64,000 nt of DNA, from assembly GCA_024663395.1 (NCBI GenBank), contig JANFAH010000005.1, positions 124,001-188,000 on the forward strand, written 5' to 3'. The notes under the pieces were generated by a model. It was not told the origin of the DNA. It ran no database searches and worked only from the letters and a program-made list of their open reading frames with translations. Both the position numbers and the translations under genes were made by a program. Positions 44,263 to 56,437 of the stretch are shown in pieces. The stretch is from Pisolithus tinctorius (lineage: Eukaryota; Basidiomycota; Agaricomycetes; Boletales; Pisolithaceae). Position 1 is the stretch's first letter. Every line of letters starts with the position of its first letter.

Positions 44263-47200
44263 CAAGAAATACAAAATGAACAATGGTGCACATTACATAC
44301 AAAGAACTAGCCAGTAAATAACGGCATACAATACGGATAGAAGGTGAAAAATCATTCCGACTGTCCTAGCGCCCTGGAGCCCACTGCGGCGGTGGGACTT
44401 TCACCTCATAACTGCACTAAATTGAGTTATGCCTGCATCTGAAAAAGCAAAAGTTGGCTCACCCGACGCTGGTGCCCACACCTTTCTCTTTCTCTACGCG
44501 GAGATCGAATATCATTTCTCCCGTTCTGTTATCCCACCGCACAGCACACCAGTTCCGCCGATCCATGATATACTTGTTTTTAACACGCACTGTGCCATCT
44601 GGATCGTGAGTGAAAATTGGCATCTATAGGCGTTAGTCAACTCGACGCATTTACAAGAACGGGTTGGAATGTTCATTACCATCGTTTCGTCAGTCTGTGC
44701 ATAGTGAAGTGTCTTGTGCATTTTGGTTGCCAACGAGGAAACCATAGTGATAACCCCAACGGGTGGACTAGCATGCTTTACTTTAGCCCTCTGAAAAAGA
44801 AGCGTTGCTGGTCTCGAGACTCACGGAGTGTTCACAATTGCGCTGGTCACGACGTTGATCATATACCGGAAGTCTACTGAAGGAGGTACTTCGGGCGTGT
44901 TCTTTCCCCCAGCTAAGTCTTTAAAACGCCAACAGCGGCACAGTGTACATCTCCTGATAAAAAGGTGATGCGAAGGCGTTTCATCTTTGCGATACCTTGA
45001 AGTTCCTGGATAAAGGTATTGCGTTCTTTCTAAAACGCAAACTGTGTTCCCATGATTGTGTCAAATCACCAGTTGATGAGTCACATACTTTGTGCGCCGT
45101 TGCCGTCCAGTGATCGTTCTGAGGCATAGTTCCAGTGAGCGATCAACACTGTTTAGTCTGACTCGCACCAGATCGTCCAGTAATTCTGCATCTGCATTGA
45201 ATTCATTCACCAAGCTACCCAAACCGAAGCTACGAGTGCGGCCTAATGCGATCAGCGGGTTTAGCTTGGATTGAAGCGCTGTCTCCAAGAACACGAGGCG
45301 AGGATATGCAATAGGAATTCCTGACACTCGACGTTGGAACGCGTTCCAGAGAATACCCTATCACCTCGACGTACCGAGTTGCACAATCAGGTGTTCGACA
45401 CTACTCGGCAGCTGTGTGATGTAGTTGAAAATCTTCTTGTACTGAGCTTGGCTGCAAACCGTGTCTTTTTTCCTTTCGGCGCTTGAGATGACGTTAGCTC
45501 TGGTTTGTTGAACGCGATACAGAGAGAAACTACCGGCAATCCAGCATCAGAATCTGCACATTTGGTCCCAAGGGTGCAAGGAATGAATGTGAGGGCAACC
45601 CAACAAAGGGCCCCTGAAATCCTAGAACAAGCGATTTGAACGGGTGTTCATCGGGTCTGTCACTGAGACCGTCATAATAGGCTGCGCAGAAGAGTCCTTA
45701 GTACCAGCGGGCACGCTTAGCAGCATCACGCATACGATTGATGAAGCACTGGAAAAGCAGGAAGAAGAAGTAACCACGAGCACCGATGCTGCGAGAAACG
45801 TAAAGTTAGAGACAGTGGGGAAAATAGACGGAACTTACGCTTGGAAAATCGGGCAAAACTGTAAGTCGTCCGGATCTGAGGTACTCGTCAGTAAATAATT
45901 CTTGGACCGGTGATCACCATTACAGCTTCCAAACCCGTCAATCTTTAGGTGAGGTCACTAATCAGCCTACTACAAACTGGCGCAAGTGAAAAACCATACC
46001 AAATCTTAACATCAAACCGAGACCGTCAGCAAAAACGTAAAGGGTATATGTGACGTGGCGCACCATGGTCATCTGGCAACGGACAGGTTAATTAAGCGCA
46101 TGGTTCCCGGGTTCAAACGACGCACCGCACATATTCAGCATAGGACTTAAGCGGAGGTATATATCAGCCAAACGCGTACATACGTAAGTGACCAACTCAC
46201 ATAGAACTGTTAGCTCGGGCAAATGCACCATGTCTGAATGAAGCACAGTAATGATTGAAAAGGAATCGGTCAATGCATTCGGTGATTTCGGGTGTGAGAG
46301 GACACGATAATTTAGCGGTTATATTCTGTGAGTGTAACCAATCTTGCATCTCGGGCTCTCGGGTTAAACTGATCAATGAAAGGGTCTTTAATGTAGATGC
46401 CCGTAGTTTGATAAAGCTTACGAGTCGCAATAGAGCTGGTCGCCACCTCCAACCAGGACGTGGAAAGGTTTCTGTGAATGCTGTTGCAGGAGGTCGACCC
46501 ACATCGGGTCATACCCACTCCTAAACTCGGGTCCTCGAAAATCATCGGGATTGACACCAGCACTAAACCCATTACACTTAAAAAAAAAAGTAGTATGAGT
46601 ACAGACTGTATTAGCCACGGTTTCGTTGTGAGAGCTCACAGAATAGGTAGCCCAGCGCATATTCTGTTGAATTGTCGGGACATGAAAGGAGAGCTGCATG
46701 CCTCCATTAATGCTATACTTGATGCACAGCTCATTATACCCAAGTTGTATGCGGATTGGAAATCGCCAGAACGTGAATGTCCTGTTCTCGTTCAGACACA
46801 AGCTCGATCTCAAACTGAAGATGGTTCCAAACTTACCCACCACGTCCGCTGTACACATATATCTCCTGACCCACCACGCGTTGAGTCTGGTCAATCGATG
46901 TAGCCTTAGTTTCCGACTCCTCCCAGGTAAGTAGTGCAGTTGCATGAGGGTCCGCTGGATGAGGTGACAGATCGTATTTGGAGAAAGTCGACAGCGTGGA
47001 ACCGTTCGGTGTTCTCGCTGGCTCCTCTGGATCCCATTGGTACGTTAGGACAGGCACAGGGTCATAGAATGATCCGGCATCAGCGGCTACAAGGTATAAC
47101 GACAGTATCAACAATCTATTTAAATGGTTAGATTTTATCTGATACCCACTAACAATAAGCGCTGCACCATGCCAGACGCCATTCCTGTCAACCGTATCGT

Positions 47201-47716
47201 ATCGTAACAGCGGACCGACCATAAACTGAAGAACCGGATCCATTTGCGGTATTCTCTGTGCCCTGGCGCGTTCAGCAGGGGGCAGTTGTGTCAAGCCTAC
47301 CCTATGCGTGGCGGAGTCGCTCTACGATACGAGGTCAGTGAGGCACCGTTAGGTGGTACGGTAAGTCCGGGGCGTACGACGTTGGAAGGCCGGGGGGCAA
47401 GCTCGGGTGGCGACTGCGTTGTATATTGGCCACTCGGCAGCGGTCCCACCACCACCTCTGGAACGTACTGGCCATCTGAGCCTCTGTGGCGACGAGAGAA
47501 ATAGCGATATGAGTCCTGTGATATGAAACACATTTGATCAATATTGGTGCTTTGCCGCAATCAAAATGAGATTTCACACCCTTTCAGCTCTGCGTTGGGC
47601 ATGCCAACCCGCGTTGTCCATGGCTGTCTCGTCTGTGTGGTAGTAGTGTGCGACTTATGTATAAGAAGCTAGCAAGCAGTGCTTGTACTAGAAGACTATC
47701 AGCTACGCCACACATG
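43438..47716. repeat. Tandem duplication, unit 1 (ASH2 3' end plus PhoD-like gene)
   Basis: The stretch beginning aaaagtcgcatttagcgat inside ASH2 and ending ...gccacacatgt at 47716 is repeated directly downstream (47717-53487), apart from a 1.55-kb insertion in unit 2. The junction runs straight from the end of unit 1 into the ASH2-internal start of unit 2. The units differ by scattered substitutions and small indels. Confidence 0.93.
44366..47533 (-). CDS. PhoD-like phosphatase-domain protein, copy A
   Basis: Metallophosphatase-like family conserved in fungi. Likely start ATG 47533; about 13 short introns. Order: QYVPEVVVGPLPSGQ, QLPPAERARAQRIPQMDPVL, VGPLLRYDTVD, FWRFPIRIQLGYNELCIKYS, MRWATYSCNGFSAGVNPDDF, DPMWVDLLQQHSQKPFHVL, VGGGDQLYCDSLTREPEMQD, PMLNMCDDH (metal-ligand region), FFFLLFQCFIN, SHSFLAPLGPNVQILMLDCR, AERKKDTVCSQAQY, VEHLIVQLGIPIAYPRLVFL, NDHWTATAHK, ITFLSGDVHCAAVGVLKT, YMINVVTSAIVNTP, MHKTLHYAQTDETMV, MGRRNWCAVRWDNRTGEMIF and PPPQWAPGR. 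Stop at 44368-44366. One frame break: AA at 44915-44916 where copy B has AAA, putting a stop after VLKT. Otherwise this copy reads through the two sites where copy B is broken, so it is the better candidate for the functional gene. Confidence 0.85.
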
Positions 47717-48477
47717 TAAAAGTCGCATTTAGCGATCTGTTTGACTACCTTCCATTGCGCAGGACGGCCGCGTCGCGCAAAGACAAAGAAAATTCGAAAA
47801 AATGTGCTCGGGAAGGTGCACCACGGGAGCACAAGGAGAATCCATATGACGATGGCACCCTCGGATATTATCCTTTCATATCCCTATTTAACTATGCTTG
47901 CGTGAGGATTAATCCAGGTCCAGACTTTGAATTCCCACCTCCCCCGGATATCGAAGCAATGCTCCGAAAGAAGATGAGGATATCAAACCCCTCGTGCGAC
48001 CGCACCTGGCGGCCCATCTGTGAACGGTACCCCGAGTTCATGCAGGAGCAATGGGATCTCGATGCGCGAGAGGAGGAAGAAGCCAAAGTTGAAATAGCAT
48101 TGAAGGCTGAGAGGCAGAAGGCTGAAGCAGCCAAGCAAGCACAAAAAGAGTGTAGGAAGCGGCAGACGGAGGCGAGGCTGGCGTCAGGGCTATCTCCACA
48201 TCTCGAACATCCACCGAACGGGAGCTTGTGGCCGACTTCGGCGACAATTACAAGCCTATCGTCTCTTCTCTGCTTACGGCCACGATGCAGTTGCCTGAAG
48301 ACATCGAGATGGCCCATTCCCCAGTGCCAACGACGACGCCCAGTATTGATTATCGTGTCCATGATGCAGGAAGTGAATATGAATCGGAACACGCGGAGAG
48401 GGTGAGCAGTACGGAAATATGGACGCGGAAAATAGGTCGGACGGTGTTCCATCAATAGACCAAGAATTGTTGTGACA
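47717..48477 (+). pseudogene. ASH2 3' fragment (from the tandem duplication)
   Basis: Starts within the SPRY-domain exon (KVAFSDLFDYLPLRRTAASR) with no promoter or 5' exons. It keeps the frame across the A6 run, then has compensating indels near 47968-47990 (the acidic KEDEDIKPS becomes KKMRISNPS). A deletion of about 28 bp near 48176 shifts the frame, and a further loss occurs in the acidic tail. It cannot encode an Ash2 protein. Confidence 0.92.
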
Positions 48478-48495
48478 AGAAATACAAAATGAATA

Positions 48496-50046
48496 TTGCT
48501 GTTTCAGGAAAGGTTTGCCATGAGAGAAAAACCTCAAAATTGCTGCCACTCCCTTGTCTTGCAGCATGCATCTCAGAATTGAAATATCTTGTGAACCAGA
48601 ACAGCTAGTGCCCTAATTCCTTCAGATTTGGACTCCCCAGATTCAATTTCAGGGCACCATGGCAAGAAATACACCATTCACTGTTCTGTTCTCATTCTCA
48701 AAAATTACCCCCTCACAGATAGTGTGATCACATTTGCTCATGCAAGAACACCTTTCTCAAGTTCTGTCTTGAATAGATAACTACATTGAGTCATGCCAGA
48801 GTGCACAGAGGGGTATTCTCATAATTACATTCACTTTTGATCACAATACACTCATGGAAATGGCAAGGGAATGAATGGCAGTGGGGCAGAGGTAACAACA
48901 ATAACTTGGTGTGGGCTAGGATGATGATGATATGGACATGTCAAGATGGGGTAAGTGCTCACAACTCCTGGATGGTACAGTGATCACTGGCAACAGCATG
49001 GTGATGGCCTAGGCTGCCACAATGACAGATTTTGAAATTTTGATATGGTGCCAACAGCACAATGACAATGATGGCCACAAAGATGGTGATGATGGCAGTC
49101 AATGTTGTCATAATGGCAGTGTGGCAGTGATGGTCCTGGTGATATTGATGCTGACAATCAGTGAGGTGCAATGATCTGTAGTTGTGGAAATCCCATGGCT
49201 ATAGGATCACTGGTCATTGATGAACTGATGTACTATTCACTCTCATTTGTTACAAAGTTTTTCTACTGACTCTACCTGTGCATCAATGAAGGAAGTTTGA
49301 GTAGTGAAAATTGAAACCAGCTTGTACACTAAGACAACACCATGGAGATTCATTGTTGCCAAAACTTGGTCACAAATCAATTCAAGAAATGGACTACAAA
49401 GGATCCTACATCAAATGACCTGAGGAGAGATGTGGTTAATAATGTAGTAGTATTGACTATCCAGGCAAAGTAGCAATGGCTGGCAAAGGTTAACCTCATC
49501 ACACTGCTGGTGCCATGATCATTGTGGCTACCTATGTTGCCATCACACCTGGACTGCTGGAACTATCATCAATGAAATGTCCATGGCACATACCCAAGCA
49601 ATACTCACACACCTGCAGCACAGTGGGTGATACAGCATGCAGAGAGGCTGTTGGGAAGTAACTTGCCTCTATCAAAAGATGCAAACATAAGCTACAGTGA
49701 AGATTACCATAGTTATCATTTCAAGAACACTTCCCAGCCCTCCAGCACCATACAAAGTCCTTACTTGTTTGGACTTCGACTTGAAAAAAGGTGTTCTTGC
49801 ATGAGCAGATGTGACCACACCATCCACAAGGGAGTAATTTTTGAGAGTGAGAACAGAATGGTGAATGGTGGATTTCTTGTCATGGTGCCCTGGAATTGAA
49901 TACGGGGAGTCCAAATCTGAAGGAATTAGGGCACTAGCTGTTCTGGTTCACAAGATATTTCAATTCTGAGATGTGTGCTGCAAGACAAGGGAGTGGTGGC
50001 AATTTTGAGGTTTTTCTCTCATGGCAAACCTTTCCCGAAACAGCAA
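48496..50046. mobile_element. Non-autonomous 1,551-bp TIR element at a TA site
   Basis: Present only in duplication unit 2, interrupting aaatgaaTAatggtgcac; unit 1 has the empty site (aaatgaacaatggtgcac). Terminal inverted repeats of about 267 bp: left 48496-48762 starting TTGCTGTTTCAGG, right 49779-50046 ending GAAACAGCAA, flanked by TA on both sides (48494-48495 and 50047-50048). Inside is A+T- and GAT-trinucleotide-rich sequence (48900-49190) without a transposase frame. TA duplication suggests mobilisation by a Tc1/mariner-type enzyme; this is inference. The TIRs differ at a modest number of positions, so it is older than the large transposon. Confidence 0.87.
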
Positions 50047-50130
50047 TAATGGTGCACACTACATACAAAAACTAGCCAGTAAATAATGGCATACGATACG
50101 GATAGAATGTGAAAAATAATTCCGACTGTC

Positions 50131-53100
50131 CTAGCGCCCTGGAGCCCACTGCGGCGGTGGGACTTTCACCTCATAACTGCACTAAATTGAGTTATGCCTG
50201 TCTCTGAAAAAGCAAAGGTTGGCTCACCCGACGCTGGTGCCCACACCTTTCTCTTTCTCTACGCGGAGATCGAATATCATTTCTCCCGTTCTGTTATCCC
50301 ACCGCCACAGCACACCAGTTCCGCCGACCCATGATATACTTGTTTTTAACGCGCACTGTGCCATCTGGATCGTGAGTAAATATTGGCATCTATAGGCGTT
50401 GGTCAACTCGACGTATTTACAAGAACGGATTGGAATGTTCATTACCATCGTTTCGTCAGTCTGTGCATAGTGAAGTGTCTTGTGCATTTTGGTTGCCAAC
50501 GAGGAAACCATAGTGATAACCCCAACGGGTGGACTAGCATGCTTTACTTTAGCCCTCTGAAAAAGAAGCGCTGCTGGTCTTGAGACTCACGGAGTGTTCA
50601 CAATTGCGCTGGTCACGACGTTGATCATATACCGGAAGTCTACTGAAGGAGGTACTTCGGGCGTGTTCTTTCCCCCAGCTAAAGTCTTTAAAACGCCAAC
50701 AGCGGCACAGTGTACATCTCCTGATAAAAAGGTGATGCGAAGGCGTTTCATCTTCGCAATACCTTGAAGTTCCTGGATAAAGGTATTGCGTTCTTTCTAA
50801 AACGCAAACCGTGTTTCCATGATTGTGTCAAATCACCAGTTGATGAGTCACATACTTTGTGCGCCGTTGCCGTCCAGTGATCGTTCTGAGGCACAGTTCC
50901 AGTGAGCGATCAACACAGTTTAGTCTGACTCGCACCAGATCGTCCAGTAATTCTGCATCTGAGTTGAATTTATTCACTAAGCCACCCAAACCGAAGCTAC
51001 GAGTGCGGCCTAATGCGATCAGTGGGTTTAGCTTAGATTCAAGTGCTGTCTCCAAGAATACGAGGCGGGGATATGCAATAGGAATTCCTGACACTCGACG
51101 TTGGAACGCGTTCCAGAGAATACCCTATCACCTCGACGTACCGAGTTGCACAATCAGGTGTTCGACACCACTTGGCAGCTGTGTAATGTAGTCGTAGATC
51201 TTCTTGTACTGAGCTTGGCTGCAAACCGTGTCTTTTTTCCTTTCCGCACTTGAGATGACGTTAGCTCTGGTTTGTTGAACGCGATACAGAGAGAAACTAC
51301 CGGCAATCCAGCATCAGAATCTGCACATTTGGTCCCAAGGGTGCAAGGAATGAATGTGAGGGCAACCCAACAAACGGCCCCTGAAATCCTAGAACAAGCG
51401 ATTTGAACGGGTGTTCACCGTGTCTGTCACTGAGACCGTCATAATAGGCTGCGCAGAAGAGTCCTTAATACCAGCGGACACGCTTAGCGGCATCACACAT
51501 ACGATTGATGAAGCACTGGAAAAGCAGGAAGAAGAAGTAACCACGAGAACCGATGCTGCGAGAAACGTAAAGTTAGAGACGGTGGGGAAAATAGACGGAA
51601 CTTACGCTTGGAAAATTGGGCAAGACTGTAGGTCGTCCGGATCTGAGGTACTCATCAGTAAATAATTCTTGGACCGGTGATCACCATTACAGCTTCCAAA
51701 CCCGTCAATCTTTAGATGACGTCACTAATCAGCCTACTACAAACTGGCGCAAGTGAAAAGCCATACCAAATCTTAACATCAAACCAAGACCGTCAGCAAA
51801 AACGTAACGGGTATATGTGACGTGGCGCACCATGATCATCTGACAACCGACAGTTTAATTAAGCGCATGGTTCCCGAGTTCAAACGACGCACCGCACATA
51901 TTCAGCATAGGACTTAAGTAGAGGTATATATCAGCCAAACGCGTACATTCGTAAGTGACCAACTCACATAGAACTGTTAGCTCGGGCAAATGCACCATGT
52001 CTGAACGAAGCACAATAATGGTTGAAAAGGAATCGGTCAATGCATTCGGTGATTTCGGGAGTGAGAGGACACGATAATTTAGCGGTTATATTCTGAGAGT
52101 GTACCCAATCTTGCATCTCGGGTTCTCGGGTTAAGCTGGTCAATGAATGGGTCTTTAACGTAGATGTCCGTAGTTTGATCAAGCTTACGAGTCGCAATAG
52201 AGCTGGTCGCCACCTCCAACCAGGACGTGGAAAGGTTTTCTGTGAATGCTGTTGCAGGAGGTCGACCCACATCGGGTCATACCCACTCCTAAACCCGGGT
52301 CCTCGAAAATCATCGGGATTGACACCAGCACTAAACCCATTACACTTGAGGGGAAAAAAGTAGTTTGAGTACAAACTGTAACAGCCACAGTTTCGTTATG
52401 AGAACTCACAGAATAGGTAGCCCAGCGCATATTCTGTTGAATTGTCGGGACATGAAAGGAGAGCTGCATGCCTCCATTAATGCTATACTTGATGCACAGC
52501 TCATTATACCCAAGTTGTATGCGGATTGGAAATCGCCAGAACGTGAATGTCCTGTTCTCGTTCAGACACAAGCTTGATCCTAGACTGAAGATGGTTCCAA
52601 ACTTACCCACCACGTCCGCTGTACACATATATCTCCTGACCCACCACGCGTTGAGTCTGGTCAATCGATGTAGCCTTAGTTTTTGACTCCTCCCAAGTAA
52701 GTAGTGCAGTTGCATGAGGGTCCGCTGGATGGGGTGACAGATCGTATTTGGAGAAAGTCGACAGCGTGGAGCCGTTTGGTGTTCTCGCTGGCTCCTCTGG
52801 ATCCCATTGGTACGTTAGGACAGGCACAGGGTCATAGAATGATCCGGCATCAGCGGCTACAAGGTATAACGACAATATCAACAGTCTATTTAAATGGTTA
52901 GATTTTATCTGATACCCACTAACAATAAGCGCTGCACCATGCCAGACGCCATTCATGTCAACCGTATCGTATCGTAACAGCGGACCGACCATAAACTGAA
53001 GAACCGGATCCATTTGCGGTATTCTCTGTGCCCTGGCGCGTTCAGCAGGGGGCAGCTGTGCCAAGCCTACCCTATGCATGGCGGAGTCGCTCTACGATAC

Positions 53101-53303
53101 GAAGTCAGTGAGGCACCGTTAGGTGGTACGGTAAGTCCGGGACGTACGACGTTGGAAGGCCGGGGGGCAAGCTCGGGTGGCGACTGTGTCGTATATTGGC
53201 CACTCGGCAGCGGTCCCACCACCACCTCTGGAACGTACTGGCCATCTGAGCCTCTATGGCGACGAGAGAAATAGCGATATGAGTCCTGTAGTATGAAACA
53301 CAT
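50131..53303 (-). pseudogene. PhoD-like phosphatase-domain protein, copy B
   Basis: Same exon order as copy A, from ATG 53303 to stop 50133-50131, with the 1.55-kb element lying just beyond its 3' end. It keeps the frame at VLKTLAGGKNTPEV, where copy A is broken, but has its own breaks: TTTT at 52236-52239 (one base more than copy A) just after the HSQK codons, and an extra C in accgccacag (50301-50310), which separates RRNWCAV from RWDNRTGEMIFDL. It is either a decaying duplicate or hit by sequence errors. The first exons are intact, so a truncated protein could still be made. Confidence 0.75.
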
Positions 53304-53657
53304 TTGATCAATATTGGTGCTTTGCCGCAATCAAAATGAGATTTCACACCCTTTCAGCTCTGCGTTGGGCATGCCAACCCGCGTTGTCCATGGCTGTCTC
53401 GTCTGTGTGGTAGTGGTGTGCGACTTATGTATAAGAAGCTAGCAAGCAGTGCTTGTACTAGAAGACTATCAGCTGCGCCACATATGTCAAGTTCTCGGCA
53501 GTGTATCTCGCAATTTGCAAAACTTGATCCGAGCGTCCGCGAAAGCGTGCACACACACATGGCATGAGGTAGACACGAGGAATGAATCCGTGAGAGCATG
53601 TTTGATATCGACCACCGAGCCTAACTACTGCCCCACACAGTACATAGTGGACACTGG

Positions 53658-55629
53658 TCAGCCAACATGCTCGACGACAGATGTCACAAGTTTGCCATTC
53701 TGAACAACCGTCTTCAACATCTCTGGCACAGCCTGCTCTTGGAATATGCCATCTTCCTCGCCTTCAACGGGTACGCTTACGTTGATAGCACTGCATTTGG
53801 CTGTGGTAATTTCCACTCCAAGACACGCTTTCGAGAGGTATATCTGTCCCGAATCCGTCGAATCCACCTGGATCGTCGGCGCAGTCCCAGTGATCTGCAA
53901 CGCAAACGAAGCCGACTTGGTGATTTCAACGGATGAAATTACCGAGTCCACCAGGACCGACGTCTTGGTGCAGTTAACTGACGAGAGAGCAAGTGAACCT
54001 AGTGTCTTGGAAGCAGATTGACTTCACTTACGCATTGTTACTGCGTTCACTTTCCCCTTAATGACAACAGTGGTGTTCTTGCAACCAAATATATTTACAA
54101 TTTGGTTGATCTCCGCACCGGAGACCTCCAATGCGGGCTCATTCTCTTGATATTCCTGTTTGTATCGAAAGTCAGTGATGAGTCAGATAAAGTGGCAAAT
54201 GCACGGACGATCAGCCACTTGTGCCCTCCAACGCAAACTTGGCAGGCTTCTTGCCCATCAAAGCATGTGGTTTAGCAGGCTTCACAGGCTTCTTGCCAGC
54301 TACTGGTACTTAGAATCGTAGAAGTTCTGACTTCACAGATATCACTTACATGATGTGGCTGTTGAGGCCGGGACCACGCTGCCAGCGCGAAGCGCTGGAT
54401 TCTTGTGGGTCATTTCACTCTTATCCACTTTCCTCAATCCCTTGGTCACTTCCGCTCCGCGATTCAATTCAGCCATCACGGCAGCTGTGCCACCAACAGC
54501 CGGAGGCGCAGCAGCAACTTCGACAGGCGGGGGCGGAGGAGGGGGTGGAGGCGGAGGCGGAGGTGCCGCTGCGCCAGATACCACAGGTGTTGGCGAGGGA
54601 GCCTTGTACTCGGAAACAGGGGACGCCCTAGAAACATGCTTAATATGCAAGCAGCCACAATTATGGAGTTCTTACAGAAGCATTCCAGGCAAGGCCAACA
54701 GGATGATTCTCCAGAACGTAGCGTTTCATCTCATCTAGGACGGCCATGAGGGCTCGAACCCAATCTGTATGCTTAGGGTCCCTTGTGCAACCGTCAATCT
54801 GAGCGGTCGCGAACTGGTTTGGAGATCAATCACGTACTTCCCCTTATACTCCTTCAGCACTCTATCTGTGAAAAATCTGCTAGAGTCTTTGACATCATTG
54901 ACGTATGCTGCAGGTTTCGGTTCCTGCAAGGCATCCTTCAAACCCAGATATTACACGAGCATTATTGCACGCTTACCACAGTGACCCAACCTACGCATGG
55001 GGCGCTCTCGGCAACAGCTGAAAGGTGGTTGACCCATGCTGTCTCCTTTCCATGAGTAACCTTGGCACGTGAAATTGATTCGATGGCAGTTTGCAGCGGC
55101 TCCAACAGCTGCACAAAGGCCTTATGATCAGGCTTCTTGCATGCTGCGGCAGTAAGCAGAAGGTTGCGCAGCAGATTCAGCTCATCGACAAATAGTGTGA
55201 CCTAGATTAATCGGAACAGCGCATAAGAGGCTAATGGGTTGAACCAAACCTGATCAGTCAAGAATTGAGGGGCAAAGGCCTTCGTCAACTCCACGAACGC
55301 CCTGAGCTTGCCATCGATGACGATCGTATCGAATGCTGTCACACTCGGCGGCGAAAGTGGCTGGATCACGACCGCAGGAGGGACCAGTGGTTCTAGACGT
55401 GGCGAATGGACAGCTTGAGCTTCTGGGACATCAGTTACGGTGCTAGTGCTCTGTCGTTTGGAAGTTCTGCTCCGTGTAGTCTCCTCAAGGTCCTCGAATC
55501 GTGACGCGACCGCCTCCAATCTGATGGTTGCAACGTCTGCTTCAGGACGTATTCCCCGTGACTACTGATTGATACCTACCGCTTGATTATGGTAGCCAAG
55601 GTGTACAACCCTTGGTTTGTATTCGACAT
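53658..55629 (-). CDS. SRV2: Adenylyl cyclase-associated protein (CAP/Srv2)
   Basis: Actin-recycling and cyclase-binding protein. ATG 55629 (MSNTNQGLYTLATIIKR), intron, then LEAVASRFEDLEE as in the N-terminal oligomerisation/cyclase-binding helix. The helical folded domain follows (PPSVTAFDTIVIDGKLRAFV, LTKAFAPQFLTDQV, then PAAYVNDVKDSSRFFTDRVL). The central part has a run of 13 Pro (profilin/SH3 sites, near 54540) and the WH2-type GLRKVDKSEMTHKNPALR. The C-terminal CARP domain ends with SFALQITGTAPTIQVDSTDS, ITTAKCSAINVSVP and VPEMLKTVVQNGKLVTSVVE; stop 53660-53658. Exon boundaries in 54000-54340 and 54700-55200 were not fully traced. The start is 92 bp from the stop codon of the upstream release-factor gene on the same strand. 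Confidence 0.9.
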
Positions 55630-55721
55630 GGCCGTATGATCTGTGAAAGACTCTAACGGGACTCTGGCATACGCGTCTAAACTCATGCATTACATAATCC
55701 AATATCTTAAAGATACCAAGT

Positions 55722-56437
55722 TCATTCGTCGCCAGAGCTCTCTTTCTGTCTCGCTTTCTTCTTTGCCTTTTTACGCCGCTGACGTTCTCTTTCAAGTTTT
55801 TTCGCTTGTTGAAGTTCAGCCTTTGAAAGGCCGGGATTATTCAGTTGATCCAGCTATGAACATTGAACCAACATAAATCGAGTAAAACCGGATTGGCATT
55901 AGCACCGAATGTACGAAACGAGTGGAATTTACTATTACACGCCTTTTGAAGTAGTTGACGACGGGCAAGCATGCGGTTAGTTTGTAAGGAACGGGTTTCT
56001 TGACATGACACACGGATACCAGTAGGCTTGTGTAGGAGTTGCACGTTATTTTTGGTCTTGTTTATCGACTGTCCACCTGGGCCACTACCTGCAACGAATA
56101 ACTAATCATCGCCTAGTTTTCCAAGAACGCAGACTAACCACGAACGAATGATTCCTCTATATCCTCTTCACGCAACTCCGGAATCTTTCGTTCTTTGTGC
56201 GCCCTTTTCAATGCTGAGTAGTTGCGTGGGGGAGAAGGGTCAGACGGAGCAGCAGGTTCTATGAGTCTAGGGTAAGTGCCGTCTCAGGAGAAAGGTGATC
56301 CGGGGATAAAAATGTCACTGACGGGGTATCTCCTTTCCCGTCTTTCCGCGCGCGACGGTTTGATTGCAACGGAGGTGGATTCTTGATGGTCGAATTGTCA
56401 CCAAGTTCGGTATCCTTGGTAAAGCGAAGACCTCCAT
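55722..56437 (-). CDS. Mitochondrial class I release-factor-like protein with GGQ motif (MTRFR/Rso55 type)
   Basis: Small peptidyl-tRNA hydrolase-type protein. From ATG 56437 (MEVFALPRIPNLVTIRPSRI) with a basic presequence-like N-terminus. Then LIEPAAPSDPSPPRNYSALK, RKIPELREEDIEESFVRG, and the RF-1 signature GSGPGGQSINKTKNNVQLLH with the catalytic GGQ, HKPTGIRVSCQETRSLQ and NRMLARRQLLQK. The C-terminal exon is strongly basic (LERERQRRKKAKKKARQKES), as in ribosome-binding members that rescue stalled mitoribosomes. Stop 55724-55722. The codon-recognition domain of true RF1 is absent. Its first exon overlaps the end of the MZM1 frame, so the start could alternatively lie downstream. The gene symbol is left blank because orthology among the GGQ paralogues was not tested. 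Confidence 0.85.

Larger units (their letters stand above)
47717..53487. repeat. Tandem duplication, unit 2 (with 1.55-kb insertion)
   Basis: Partner of 43438-47716; the match resumes after the inserted element at about 50049 and ends at gccacatatgt, 53487. After this point the sequence is unique and runs into the CAP gene's 3' end. Confidence 0.93.

Noticed and set aside
54350..54749. Gly/Arg-rich plus-strand frames opposite CAP
   Set aside because: Complement of the CAP polyproline and WH2 region.
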